DNA from: Marinarcus sediminis
Lineage (GTDB): Bacteria; Campylobacterota; Campylobacteria; Campylobacterales; Arcobacteraceae
Reading direction: 5' to 3'
DNA: 64,000 nt
NCBI RefSeq assembly: GCF_048571275.1
Contig: NZ_CP182357.1
Location: forward strand, 1,612,001 to 1,676,000
Shown here: in pieces, positions 54,240-63,800 of the stretch
Position numbering within the stretch: position 1 is the first letter of the stretch
How the letters are laid out: the number at the start of each line of letters is the position of its first letter
Made by a program: the position numbers and the translations under genes
Notes under the pieces: generated by a model
The model's database searches: none
Told to the model about the DNA's origin: nothing
What the model saw: the letters and a program-made list of their open reading frames with translations, nothing else

Positions 54240-56095
54240 ACCAACAAGTTTTTAATTATTTAAAAAATTATACACAAGAAGTTTTTTCAATGAACAGACT
54301 TCTTGTTTCTACTTACGTATATTTAAAAAAAATAGAAGTAAAAAAAAATAAAAGAATAAAAGAATTATTGATTCAAAAGGAAGACAAAGAAGAGTATCAA
54401 TCACTTAATGAATTTACTGATTTAATAAAAAATATTGATAGAAGTTTTAATTACGAAGAACTTTTAGAATTATTTGAGTTTGTAATATCTCCATCAGATA
54501 AAGTGATTAATGGTGCTATATATACTCCTTGTGATATAAGAGAATTTATAACTACTCAATGCTTTCTTTCTTATTCAAAAGATATATCAAAAGCTAAAAT
54601 TGTAGATATATCATGTGGTTGTGGTGGATTTTTGATTGATTCAGTTAATTTTCTAAGAATACATACAAATAAGTCATATAAAAAAATATTTGAAGAAAAT
54701 ATATTTGGTATAGATATTCAAAAATATAGTATTGAAAGAACAGAAATATTATTATTGTTATTAGCATTAGAGCATGGAGATGATGAAGAAGTATTTAAAT
54801 TCAACTTGTATGATGGTGATTCCTTAGAATTTGAATGGAACAAAGAGAATAAAGCAATAAATAAAAATAATGGTTTTGATATTATACTGGGAAATCCTCC
54901 ATATGTTTGTTCTAGAAATATGGATGATAAAACAAAAAGTTTAATGTCAAAATGGGATACTTGCTCAACAGGACATCCCGATTTATATATTCCTTTTTTT
55001 GAAATTGGATATAAATTATTGAATAAAAATGGAATTCTTGGTTATATAACAGTTAATTCTTTTATAAAAAGTGTTAATGGTAGAGCAATAAGAAAATTTT
55101 TTCAAGATAATAATGTAGATTTAAAAATTATTGATTTTGAAGATGAACAGATATTTAATTCAAGGATGACTTATACATCTATATGTTTTATATCAAAAAA
55201 TCAAACTACAAGTATAAAATACAAAGCTTTGAGAAAAAAAGATTTAGTAAATAGTTTTGATTATGAAGAACATTCATATTTAGAAATAGATAATAAAAAT
55301 GGATGGTATATAAAAAATAGAGAAATTGTTAAAAAAATTGAATCGATTGGAACTCCATTTGGGAAATTATTTAATACTAAAAGTGGAATAGCTACACTAA
55401 AAAATAGTGTATATATTTTTAAACCAGTTAAAGTAACTGCAAAATATTACTTTATTGATGAAAATATAAAAATTGAAAAAGAAATATGTAAAGATATTAT
55501 AAATTCAAATTTTTTAGTCAAAACAGATAATATTGATAACTTTATAGAAAAAATTATTTTTCCATATTATTATGATGAAGATAATAAAGTAAATGTAATT
55601 GAGATAGATGATATAAAGAGTAAATATCCATATGCTTATAAATATTTATTATCAAATAAAAATGAATTAGCAACAAGAGATAAAGGAAAGGGAGAAAATT
55701 ATAATCATTGGCATGCTTTTGGGAGAAATCAATCTTTAGAAAGAACAAAATATAAGCTTTTATTTCCTCAGTTAGCAAAAAAAGGATTTCAAAGTTGCAT
55801 ATCAGATAATGAAAATTTATATTTTTATAATGGAATGGCTGCATTATCTGATGATTTAGAAGAACTACAATTATTAGAAAAAATATTTAAATCAGAAATA
55901 TTTTGGCTATATGTAAAAAGTATTAGTAAGCCTTATGCTTCAAACTATTTATCTCTTGGTCGTAATTATATGAAAGAGTTTGGTATCTACAACTTTACTG
56001 AAAAAGAAAAGGAATATTTAATTAATGAAAATGATATTGAAAAATTGAACTCATTTATAAATAGTAAATATAAATTCAAGGGACAGGATACTTAA
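54236..56095 (+). CDS. N6-adenine DNA methyltransferase, type IIG/Eco57I-like
   Basis: 619 residues, start TTG 54236 overlapping the previous stop by 4 bases, with GAGGT upstream. An N-terminal helical region (1-90) is followed by the methyltransferase domain: GAIYTP (93-98), motif I KIVDISCGCGGFL (121-133), and motif IV NPPY (220-223) for adenine-N6 methylation. The C-terminal part (about 330-619) resembles the TaqI-like target-recognition domain (LATRDKGKGENYNHWHAFGRNQSL, PYASNYLSLG). Motif I is DISCGCGG instead of the usual DPACGSGG. No PD-(D/E)xK nuclease motif is obvious, so it may be modification-only or act with the other island proteins. Confidence 0.82.
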   Translation: MNQQVFNYLKNYTQEVFSMNRLLVSTYVYLKKIEVKKNKRIKELLIQKEDKEEYQSLNEFTDLIKNIDRSFNYEELLELFEFVISPSDKVINGAIYTPCDIREFITTQCFLSYSKDISKAKIVDISCGCGGFLIDSVNFLRIHTNKSYKKIFEENIFGIDIQKYSIERTEILLLLLALEHGDDEEVFKFNLYDGDSLEFEWNKENKAINKNNGFDIILGNPPYVCSRNMDDKTKSLMSKWDTCSTGHPDLYIPFFEIGYKLLNKNGILGYITVNSFIKSVNGRAIRKFFQDNNVDLKIIDFEDEQIFNSRMTYTSICFISKNQTTSIKYKALRKKDLVNSFDYEEHSYLEIDNKNGWYIKNREIVKKIESIGTPFGKLFNTKSGIATLKNSVYIFKPVKVTAKYYFIDENIKIEKEICKDIINSNFLVKTDNIDNFIEKIIFPYYYDEDNKVNVIEIDDIKSKYPYAYKYLLSNKNELATRDKGKGENYNHWHAFGRNQSLERTKYKLLFPQLAKKGFQSCISDNENLYFYNGMAALSDDLEELQLLEKIFKSEIFWLYVKSISKPYASNYLSLGRNYMKEFGIYNFTEKEKEYLINENDIEKLNSFINSKYKFKGQDT

Positions 56096-56434
56096 TTATT
56101 GGACTCACTTTTTTTCACTCTTGGTTCAGATTTTCGCTGTTTCTAGTCCTATATTGCCAACAACTTTATTTTATCATAAAACTTTTTATGTTCACAAGAT
56201 TTTTTGTTTTTCCTTTTAATAATGCAGCTTGTCTATTTGTCGTTTTTATCTTTAAAAAAAGGATTTTTAGTAAGGATAATCTTTTTGACAGAATGTATAG
56301 CAAATGCTAGTAATGCATCTGTTTTTAAATAAGTAAATTTTAATGTATAATTTACTATACTTCCACTTCATAAAACGTATATGTATTAAGTATTTATTTT
56401 TTAAAAAGTTTTATTTCGGTAAAATTTTTTTCAT
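56096..56434. other. Island right intergenic region, 339 bases
   Basis: AT-rich, no intact gene. The minus strand carries a short open stretch (56233-56367) that reads like the end of a lost gene. No copy of the tRNA-Met 3' end was found here. Confidence 0.5.
56233..56367 (-). pseudogene. Possible coding remnant without a start
   Basis: On the minus strand, 44 codons run from a stop at 56370-56368 to a TAG at 56235-56233, with a protein-like composition: NYTLKFTYLKTDALLAFAI then HSVKKIILTKNPFF. There is no start codon or ribosome site and no family is recognised. It may be the 3' end of a deleted gene at the island edge, or chance. Confidence 0.25.
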
Positions 56435-56511
56435 GCGGGAGTAGCTCAGTTGGCTAGAGCCTCTGCCTTCCAAGCAGATTGTCGCGAGTTCGAGTCTCGT
56501 CTCCCGCTCCA
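56435..56511 (+). tRNA. tRNA-Gly(TCC), copy 1
   Basis: Acceptor GCGGGAG/CTCCCGC, anticodon TCC at 56469-56471, T-loop GAGTTCGAGTC and encoded CCA. Identical to the copy starting at 56570. It is the right border of the accessory island. Confidence 0.96.
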
Positions 56512-56569
56512 TAGAGTTTAAAAGAAGTGGTAAGCCTTTTAAATTTTTCAAATTGTTTTACCAACCCAT

Positions 56570-56646
56570 GCGGGAGTAGCTCAGTTGGCTAGAGCCTCTG
56601 CCTTCCAAGCAGATTGTCGCGAGTTCGAGTCTCGTCTCCCGCTCCA
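56570..56646 (+). tRNA. tRNA-Gly(TCC), copy 2
   Basis: Identical to copy 1 over its full 77 bases including CCA; the 58-base spacer between them is unlike the flanking sequence of either copy apart from a short CATGCGGG lead-in. Confidence 0.96.
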
Positions 56647-56654
56647 TTGAAAAA

Positions 56655-56704
56655 AGTCAAGATTTAAGATTTCTTTTGAGGTTTTAAATCTTGGCTTTTT
56701 TTTT
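56655..56704 (+). terminator. Terminator after the tRNA-Gly pair
   Basis: AAGTCAAGATTTAA pairs with TTTAAATCTTGGCTT (one G-U) around a GATTTCTTTTGAGG loop, followed by nine T. Confidence 0.8.
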
Positions 56705-56743
56705 ACTGAAGAATTCATTTTCTTTACAATAAATTTTTTTTGT

Positions 56744-56832
56744 GGATAGGTGTCTGAGCGGTTGAAAGAGTATGCTTGGAAGGCATATGTAGTGAATAAC
56801 TACCATGGGTTCAAATCCCATCCTATCTGCCA
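56744..56832 (+). tRNA. tRNA-Ser(GGA)
   Basis: Class II tRNA with a long variable arm (TAGTGAATAACTA), acceptor GGATAGG/CCTATCT, anticodon GGA at 56778-56780, encoded CCA. Confidence 0.94.
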
Positions 56833-56841
56833 TTATGCGTG

Positions 56842-57705
56842 TTATAAACAAAGAGAAACTCTGTAAATTTTTTTACTCTGTTTTACAACAATCAAAACCA
56901 GAAATCCCACAACAATACCCAAAATAATTTGATTGACTATCACAGGAATAGTTTGAATAAAAAGATGATGAAAGTTTGGAATATTGTGTGAAAGTATTCC
57001 TCCACCTACTAAAATCATCGCAAAAGTACCTATTACAGACAAAAACTTGATGACTTTAGGCATGAGTGAAATTAAAAAGTTCCCCACGGCAATGCTCTTT
57101 TTTTCAATCAACCAAAAGCCAATGTTATCCATTCTGATAATAAGTGCAACAATGCCATAAACTCCAAACGTTGCTGCCAGTGCTACAAAACACGTTGAAA
57201 ATATTTGTATGGGCAATGATTTATCAAGCACCGTTCCTAAGGCAATGACCACAATTTCAATGGAGAGGATAAAGTCGGTAAATACAGCAGATTTGATTTT
57301 CTCTTTTTCAATGTCCAAAATATTTTCAGAGGTGGATTGTTTGATTTCCTCTTTATGTTGGGTGTGTGATTTTTGATGAAAATACTCTTCAATTTTTTCT
57401 GCCCCTTCATACAAAAGATATAACCCACCAAGAATGAGAATATAAGGAATAACAAACGCCGCAAAAGCACTCAACAAAAAAGCAACAGGCAATATTATGG
57501 CTTTATTTTTGAGTGAACCTTTTATGATGGCCCACACGACTTTTAGCTCACGCTCTTGCGCAAATCCCAAAGCTTTTTCGGCATTCACTGCCAAATCATC
57601 GCCCAATATTCCTGCTGTTTTTTGCGTGGCAATTTTAGTAGTAACTGCCACATCATCTGCTAAAACAGCAATATCATCTAAGAGTAAAAAGAGTCCTGAA
57701 GCCAT
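56842..57705 (-). CDS. DUF808 (YedI-like) inner-membrane protein
   Basis: 287 residues, four or more membrane helices. The opening MASGLFLLLDDIAVLADDVAV and the following TKIATQKTAGILGDDLAVNA are diagnostic for the DUF808 family, whose function is unknown. I chose the start at 57705 because AAAGGAAAACA lies before it and the family begins here; the longer frame to 57744 adds 13 unlike residues. A hydrophilic insert around 120-150 is longer than in E. coli YedI. Confidence 0.9.
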   Translation of the reverse strand: MASGLFLLLDDIAVLADDVAVTTKIATQKTAGILGDDLAVNAEKALGFAQERELKVVWAIIKGSLKNKAIILPVAFLLSAFAAFVIPYILILGGLYLLYEGAEKIEEYFHQKSHTQHKEEIKQSTSENILDIEKEKIKSAVFTDFILSIEIVVIALGTVLDKSLPIQIFSTCFVALAATFGVYGIVALIIRMDNIGFWLIEKKSIAVGNFLISLMPKVIKFLSVIGTFAMILVGGGILSHNIPNFHHLFIQTIPVIVNQIILGIVVGFLVLIVVKQSKKIYRVSLCL

Positions 57706-57747
57706 TGTTTTCCTTTTTGGTTTTATTGACCGTATCATAGCCATATT

Positions 57748-58623
57748 TTAATATTTTATCGATACATAAAAACTCAAATCAAATTCGTTGTCGTTGCTTA
57801 AAAAATTGTTTTTATTGTATATGGCATAGGAGGGTTTAGTCGTGGTCTCATAGTCGCTTTTGGGAAGCCATTCATGATAAACCCAATGAATAAATTTAAG
57901 CATATCTCCATGTTTGCCTTGTAAATCAAATTTGGCATAAACCCCATCTGATATTTTAAAACGAGGCAATCTCTCTTCTGAGAGGGTTTGATGCTCTTGC
58001 GTGACGATACACGCAATATATTGGCACTCATTTAGAGGGGTAATTGTTGGATTATCATGCAAAAGTGCAATTTGTTTGTAGTGGGTAATGTTGTTGGTTA
58101 AAAGCCACGTTTGCAGTTTTTGCCATGTCTCTTTGACATTGACATTGTACCCCTTGTTTCGAATATAAAAACTCTCAAAAATGGGCATTTTTACAATGGT
58201 GGGAGTAAGATTATTGAAGCTTGCGGTTGAAAGCATTGCTTTTTGTGATTGTTGCAAAATTCTGCTTGAATAGGTTTTATAGCCCCCTTGTTTCCATGCT
58301 TTTGGATTCATCTCAAATCGGTGATGAAACGCTTTTATAAAAGAAGATTGAGAGCTGTATCCACACAAATTGGCTATTTCGGAGATGGTGGAGTATTTAT
58401 TGGTTAAAAGCAGATTGGCTGCTTTTTGAAGACGGATTGATTTGATGCTTTCATAGATATTTTTTCCAAAAGCCTCTTTAAATATACGATGCATATGGAA
58501 TTTACTGACATCTAAATCAAAGCTCAACTCTTCAATGTCGATGTGCGTTTCAATATGGGTATAAATATAGTACATAATATCATTGGATATTTTGGTTCTT
58601 TTTTGCAAAGTATCTTTTTTCAT
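57748..58623 (-). CDS. AraC family regulator with GyrI-like effector domain
   Basis: 291 residues. Two helix-turn-helix motifs occupy the N-terminal 110 residues (IDIEELSFDLDVSKFHMHRIFKE, then ISEIANLCGYSSQSSFIKAFHHRFEMNPKAWK), and the C-terminal half is a GyrI/SOUL-like small-molecule domain (PKSDYETTTKPSYAIY). This layout is like Rob/SoxS-type multidrug regulators. It is divergent from the biotin carboxylase gene and upstream of the DUF808 gene; the target is unknown. Confidence 0.9.
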   Translation of the reverse strand: MKKDTLQKRTKISNDIMYYIYTHIETHIDIEELSFDLDVSKFHMHRIFKEAFGKNIYESIKSIRLQKAANLLLTNKYSTISEIANLCGYSSQSSFIKAFHHRFEMNPKAWKQGGYKTYSSRILQQSQKAMLSTASFNNLTPTIVKMPIFESFYIRNKGYNVNVKETWQKLQTWLLTNNITHYKQIALLHDNPTITPLNECQYIACIVTQEHQTLSEERLPRFKISDGVYAKFDLQGKHGDMLKFIHWVYHEWLPKSDYETTTKPSYAIYNKNNFLSNDNEFDLSFYVSIKY

Positions 58624-58749
58624 TGCCTAAGTATAGCACTAAAAAGCTATAAAATTAGCACTATAAAACAATAAAATAGGCAAAAAAGAGGAAGAACTAT
58701 TCCTTTTAATACTCTAAAATAGTGAACAATTTAAAAAAGGTGAAAAAAG

Positions 58750-60201
58750 ATGAAAAAGATTTCTAAAGTCCTGATTGCAAATCGAGGTGAGATTGCTTTA
58801 CGAATTATACGAGCATGTAAAGAGTTGGATATTAAAAGTGTATCTGTTTTTTCTGAAGTTGATGTTCAAGGCGTTTGGCTAAGAAAAGCCGATGAGTGTT
58901 ACCCTATATTGGGAAATCCAATTGAAGCGTATTTGAATTATGACAATATTATTTCCCTTGCACTTAAAGCCAATTGTGATGCCATTCATCCTGGATATGG
59001 CTTTTTATCTGAAAATGCAGAGTTTGCACAAGCTTGTGTGGACAATGGCATTATTTTTATTGGTCCAAAAGCCGAACACATTGCTCTTTTTGGCGATAAA
59101 ATGGCATCAAAAGTAGCCATGAAAAAAATCGGTGTTCCGGTATTAGAAGGGACAGACACACCCATTGAAGATATCAAAGAAGGCGCAAAGATTGCCAAAG
59201 AGATTGGTTTCCCTATTATTATAAAAGCTGCTTTTGGAGGTGGTGGAAGAGGAATGAGAATTGTTCGAGCTGAAAAAGATTTTCATGAACTCTTTGAATC
59301 AGCTACGAATGAAGCGAAAAAATATTTTGGCAAAGGGGATGTTTTTATTGAAAAATATGTTGAAAACCCAAGACATATTGAAGTACAAGTCATTGCAGAT
59401 AAATATGGGAATGTGGTTCATTTAGGAGAGCGAGATTGCTCAATTCAAAGACGACATCAAAAAGTCATTGAAATTGCACCTTCTCCTCTTTTAAACGATG
59501 AGGTGAGAAAAGAGTTATATCGGGTCTCAACCAAAGCCATGATTCGATTGGGATATGAAAGTGTAGGTACGGTTGAGTTTCTTGTTGACAGTGAAGATAA
59601 TATCTACTTTATTGAGATGAACACACGAGTTCAAGTAGAACATCCTGTAACTGAACTCATTTCTGGCATTGATATTATTCAAAGAATGATAGAAATTGCC
59701 GAAGGGGACAAACTTAAATTTCTTCAAGAAGAGATTAAATTTAGAGGTTATGCCATTGAGTTTAGAATCAACGCAGAAGATCCAAAGAAAAAGTTTATGC
59801 CATCATCCGGAGAGATAACAAACTATATGACACCAGGAGGTCCTGGTGTCAGACTTGATACGTCATTGTATGCAGGGTACAAAGTTCCTGCCAACTATGA
59901 TTCAATGTTGGGGAAACTCATTGTTTGGGCATTGGATTGGGAAGGTGTTGTTAAAAAAGCCAGACGTGCTTTAGATGAGTTTTTTATCGATGGATTGCCA
60001 ACGAATATCCCTTTACATCGAGAAATTGTCAGAGATGAAGATTTTATAGCAGGAAAGTTAGATACCAGTTATTTGGATAAAAAACTCGACAAATTTAATC
60101 TTGATGCCATTTCACACAGCCAAGAAGAGGATAAAAAGATGAAAGCCATTCATCAACTTATTGAAAAAATCAAAAAGAATAACATCAGTGTGAGACATTA
60201 A
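58750..60201 (+). CDS. Biotin carboxylase subunit (AccC/PycA/CfiB type)
   Basis: 483 residues. ATP-grasp biotin carboxylase: ANRGEIALRIIRACKELDI, HPGYGFLSENAEFAQAC, the glycine-rich AAFGGGGRGMRIV, GERDCSIQRRHQKVIEIAPS and EMNTRVQVEHPVTE for the active site. It is longer than typical AccC (about 450) by a charged C-terminal extension, resembling the two-subunit pyruvate or 2-oxoglutarate carboxylases. No carboxyltransferase or biotin carrier gene is adjacent, so which carboxylase it serves is open. GGTGAAAAAAG supplies the ribosome site. Confidence 0.9.
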   Translation: MKKISKVLIANRGEIALRIIRACKELDIKSVSVFSEVDVQGVWLRKADECYPILGNPIEAYLNYDNIISLALKANCDAIHPGYGFLSENAEFAQACVDNGIIFIGPKAEHIALFGDKMASKVAMKKIGVPVLEGTDTPIEDIKEGAKIAKEIGFPIIIKAAFGGGGRGMRIVRAEKDFHELFESATNEAKKYFGKGDVFIEKYVENPRHIEVQVIADKYGNVVHLGERDCSIQRRHQKVIEIAPSPLLNDEVRKELYRVSTKAMIRLGYESVGTVEFLVDSEDNIYFIEMNTRVQVEHPVTELISGIDIIQRMIEIAEGDKLKFLQEEIKFRGYAIEFRINAEDPKKKFMPSSGEITNYMTPGGPGVRLDTSLYAGYKVPANYDSMLGKLIVWALDWEGVVKKARRALDEFFIDGLPTNIPLHREIVRDEDFIAGKLDTSYLDKKLDKFNLDAISHSQEEDKKMKAIHQLIEKIKKNNISVRH

Positions 60202-60203
60202 GT

Positions 60204-60239
60204 AAAAAGCAATAAAGAGAAATTCTTTATTGCTTTTTT
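60204..60239. terminator. Bidirectional terminator between the carboxylase and TetR genes
   Basis: AAAAAGCAATAAAG pairs with CTTTATTGCTTTTTT around AGAAATT, with A and T runs on both sides. The TetR stop codon lies within the stem. Confidence 0.85.
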
Positions 60240-60817
60240 GAATCAAATAAAGTGTTTATATATGCGTGAATGTCTTTTTTGGTTTGTGTTATGGTTTTAG
60301 TATAAAAAGAGAGAATAAAAAATCCCACCATGGTATTAATGATTGAATCAACCATTTTGATGCTTTTAGGAGGAAATATTTTTTGATTGATGCCTTCTTG
60401 AATTAGGTGAGACAAAAGATTGAAATTGTCGTCATACCAATTTTTCTGGAACTTTATAATGGCCTCATTATTGCACGAGTATGAAATAGCAATAAACTCT
60501 TTAAAAATTTTACGATAACAGTTGAACTCATCTTCATAAAGAAGAGTAAAAATGAGTTCAATTTTTTCTTTAATCTCTTTTTTTTGTTCAATTTGGGTAC
60601 ATATTTTGAGTTTAAAGTTTTCATACAATTGGGTAATTAATACCAAAACCATCTCTTCTTTATTTTGAAAATATTCATAAAGAGTGCCTTTCCCAATATT
60701 GGCCTCTTGTGCAAGTTCTGCTATGGTTAAATCTTTTAGGTTTTTTTTGTAAAGTATCTCTTGACAAGAAAGTGCAATGCACTTTCTTTTTTTCTCTTTA
60801 TTGACGACAAGAGGCAT
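60227..60817 (-). CDS. TetR family transcriptional regulator of the adjacent efflux pump
   Basis: 196 residues. The N-terminal helix-turn-helix reads KDLTIAELAQEANIGKGTLYEYFQNKEEMV; the rest is a helical ligand-binding domain. It follows the RND permease gene by 9 bases on the same strand, so it is probably co-transcribed and represses its own operon, like CmeR or AcrR, but this is inference. Confidence 0.9.
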   Translation of the reverse strand: MPLVVNKEKKRKCIALSCQEILYKKNLKDLTIAELAQEANIGKGTLYEYFQNKEEMVLVLITQLYENFKLKICTQIEQKKEIKEKIELIFTLLYEDEFNCYRKIFKEFIAISYSCNNEAIIKFQKNWYDDNFNLLSHLIQEGINQKIFPPKSIKMVDSIINTMVGFFILSFYTKTITQTKKDIHAYINTLFDSKKQ

Positions 60818-60826
60818 AAATGCTCC

Positions 60827-63800
60827 TTACTCTTCTTTTGTATTTCTGCTTAATTTAGAAACCAAAATAAAGAACAGTGGAATAAATATAATGGCTAAAA
60901 AGGTTGCTGCCAACATTCCTCCAATAACACCTGTACCAATTGAGTGTCGACTTGCTGCTCCTGCACCGCTGCTGATGGCTAAAGGAACAACTCCCAATGT
61001 AAATGCCATAGAGGTCATAATAATGGGTCGTAATCTGATTTTGGCCGCTTCAAGAGCAGAATCCATTACACTCATTCCCTCTTTTTGTTTTTGCAAGGCA
61101 AACTCAATGATTAAGATGGCATTTTTAGCTGCGAGTCCTGCTAAAACTAAGAGTCCCACTTGGAAGTAAATATCATTCTCTAATCCTCTTAACAAGGTTG
61201 CTAAAATCGCTCCAAAAATCGCAAATGGAACGGCTAAAACAACTGAAATAGGCATCAGCCATTTTCCATATTGTGCCGCTAAGATGAGGAACAATAGGAT
61301 AATTCCAAATATAAAGGCTTGGGCACTGCTGCTTGAAATTTGTTTCTCTTGGAATGCTGTTCCTACCCAACTTATGGTGTATCCTTGTGGCAATACCTCT
61401 TTTGATACCTCTTCAATGGCAGTTAACGCATCCCCTGAACTGTATCCAAGTGCAGGCTGACCTGAAACTTTTGCGGCTTGAAATAGGTTGAATCTTTCAA
61501 TTAAATCTGCACCAAGAGTAGGTACGACATCTACTAAAGAGCTAATAGGAACCAGTTCGTCGTTATTGCCACGTACGAAAATGAATTTTAAATCATCAAC
61601 TCCTTTTCTGTACTCACTGGCAGCTTGTAAATTCACTTTATACGTACGTCCAAATAAGTTAAAATCATTGACATAATAACTTCCTAAAGTGGCACTTAAT
61701 GTTGAGAAAATTTCAGCAATATCAACCCCTTTGGCTTTGGCTTTTTGAGTATGCACTTTGATGGAATATTGTGGAATATTGACATTAAGTGAACTTCTTA
61801 CTCCTTGTAATTCGGGTCGTGTATTGGCTTTTTCAATAATTTGTGACACATATTTATTTAAATCTTGTACCGTTCCACCACTTCTGTCTTGTACATACAT
61901 CTCAAATCCACCTGAAAGACTCATCCCCATAATTGGGGGAGGGAGTACTCCAAAAGTAAATCCATCGGTGGTTGTCCCCATGAGTTGAGCATTGAACTTT
62001 TGATTAATAACATCTGCTTGTTGATCGGGTCTTTGTCTTTGATCCCAATCTTTCAACTTAATAATGGTTGCAGCCGCATGCGTTCTTTGTCCAAAAGTAA
62101 CTAAATCAAGACCTGCTAGGGTAATAATATCTTTTACATTTTCATTTTTTAAAACAGTGTTGTTAATTTCAGTAGTTAACTTCTCTGTTCGATACAGTGA
62201 TGAACCCGGAGGGTTATAACTGAATAAGAAAATAGTTCCTTGATCTTCTTGGGGAACCAATCCTTTTCTCATATTATCAAACATATCGTATGAGATATAA
62301 ATTAATCCACCAAACAATAAAATACTGATTAAAGAGTATCGAATCGATTTTTTGACCAGATAAGAGTACCCTTTTGTTGCTTTTTCAAAAAGTTCATTAA
62401 ACCATTTGAAAAATCCTTGTGGTTTGGTGTGATCCGCTTTTAAAATGGATGCACACAGTGAGGGCGTTAATGTTAATGCCACAAATCCAGAAATAACAAT
62501 AGATACTACAATGGTAATGGCAAATTGTCGATACATTTCACCACTTAAACCACCCATAAAGGCTACAGGAATAAATACAGCAGAGAGTACTAATACAATG
62601 GCAATTAAAGCACTGGATACCTCTTTCATGGCTTTATATGCTGCATCTTTTGGACTCATGCCTTCACTCATATGCCTCTCAACGTTTTCAATTACAATAA
62701 TCGCATCATCGACCACGATTCCAATGGCAAGAACCAAACCAAAAAGAGTCAGTAAATTGATACTAAATCCCAAAGCATACATTCCCGCAAAAGCTCCAAT
62801 AATTGAAACAGGTACGGCTAAAATAGGAATAAGTGTTGCTCTCCAGTTTTGTAAAAATAAAAATATGATGGCAATAACTAAAAGAATGGCTTCAATGAAT
62901 GTTTTTGCCACCTCTTTGATTGAAATTTCAACAAAAGTCGTACTGTCATACGGAATGCTATACGCCACACCTTCTGGAAATTTTTGACTGTCCTCTTTCA
63001 ATATTTTTTCAACCGCACGTGCAGTATCGAGTGCATTGGCACCACTTTGTAAAAAAATACCAACAGGAATGGCTGGGGTATTATTTAATTGAGTGGTCAT
63101 GTTATAACTTTGTGCCCCCAACTCAACAGTTGCCACATCTTTTAGGTGCAGTGAACTTCCATCTTTATTTGAACGAATAATAATCTCTCCAAACTCTTTT
63201 GGCTCACTTAGTCGTACAGGCGTTTGAAGTGTATAGGTAAACATCTGTTTATTTTTCATTGGTTCTGCTGCAAACTTACCTGCAGCATATTGTGCATTTT
63301 GTTCCTTAATGGCACTAATAACATCTGCAGTTGTCAAATTTTGATTTGAAAGTTTTTGTGGATCAATCCAAACACGAATGGCATAATCTTTTGCCCCAAA
63401 TATTGTTGCATCTCCTACTCCACTGATACGTTTGATATCATCTACGATATTAATCAAAGTGTAGTTTGATAAATAGGTAATGTCTCGGCTGTTATCAGGA
63501 GAGTAGAGCATGAAAACTTGCAACATACTAGGCGATCGTTCTCGAACATTGACCCCTTGACGTTGAACTTGTTCTGGCAGTTTTGATAAGGCTGCTTGTA
63601 CTCGGTTATTGACGTCAATTTTTGCATCATTTGGATTGGTTCCAACTTGAAAAAATACGTTAATACTTACGCTTCCATTATCTGCAGCAACTGAGTTCAT
63701 GTAAAGCATATTATTCGCACCATTGATTTGCTCTTCAATAGGGGCTGCTACTGTTTTTGAAATGGTTTCAGCACTTGCCCCTGGATAGTTTGTTGAGACA

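Larger units (their letters stand above)
50119..56095 (+). mobile_element. Candidate genomic island with four-gene phospho-signalling/DNA-methyltransferase module
   Basis: Four genes on one strand, with start/stop overlaps at two of three junctions and a base or two at the third, lie between tRNA-Met and tRNA-Gly. The block is visibly more AT-rich than its neighbours, with frequent ATA and AGA codons and TTA leucines. No integrase, transposase or flanking direct repeat was found, so the element is not proven to be mobile; the call rests on composition, tRNA borders and gene content. Confidence 0.6.

Noticed and set aside
50119..56095. Assignment of the island to BREX, DISARM or a classical type I restriction system
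   Set aside because: There is no PglZ, Lon-like, helicase, HsdS or HsdR gene; only the methyltransferase is shared with such systems.
49570..56434. Possible att direct repeats (copy of the tRNA-Met or tRNA-Ser 3' end at the far side of the island)
   Set aside because: I searched the 56096-56434 gap for the tRNA-Met and tRNA-Ser ends and found no repeat; no integrase gene either.
60777..63180. Plus-strand ORFs opposite the RND permease (for example 62445-62987)
   Set aside because: Shadow frames of a long conserved gene with no ribosome sites or recognisable motifs.
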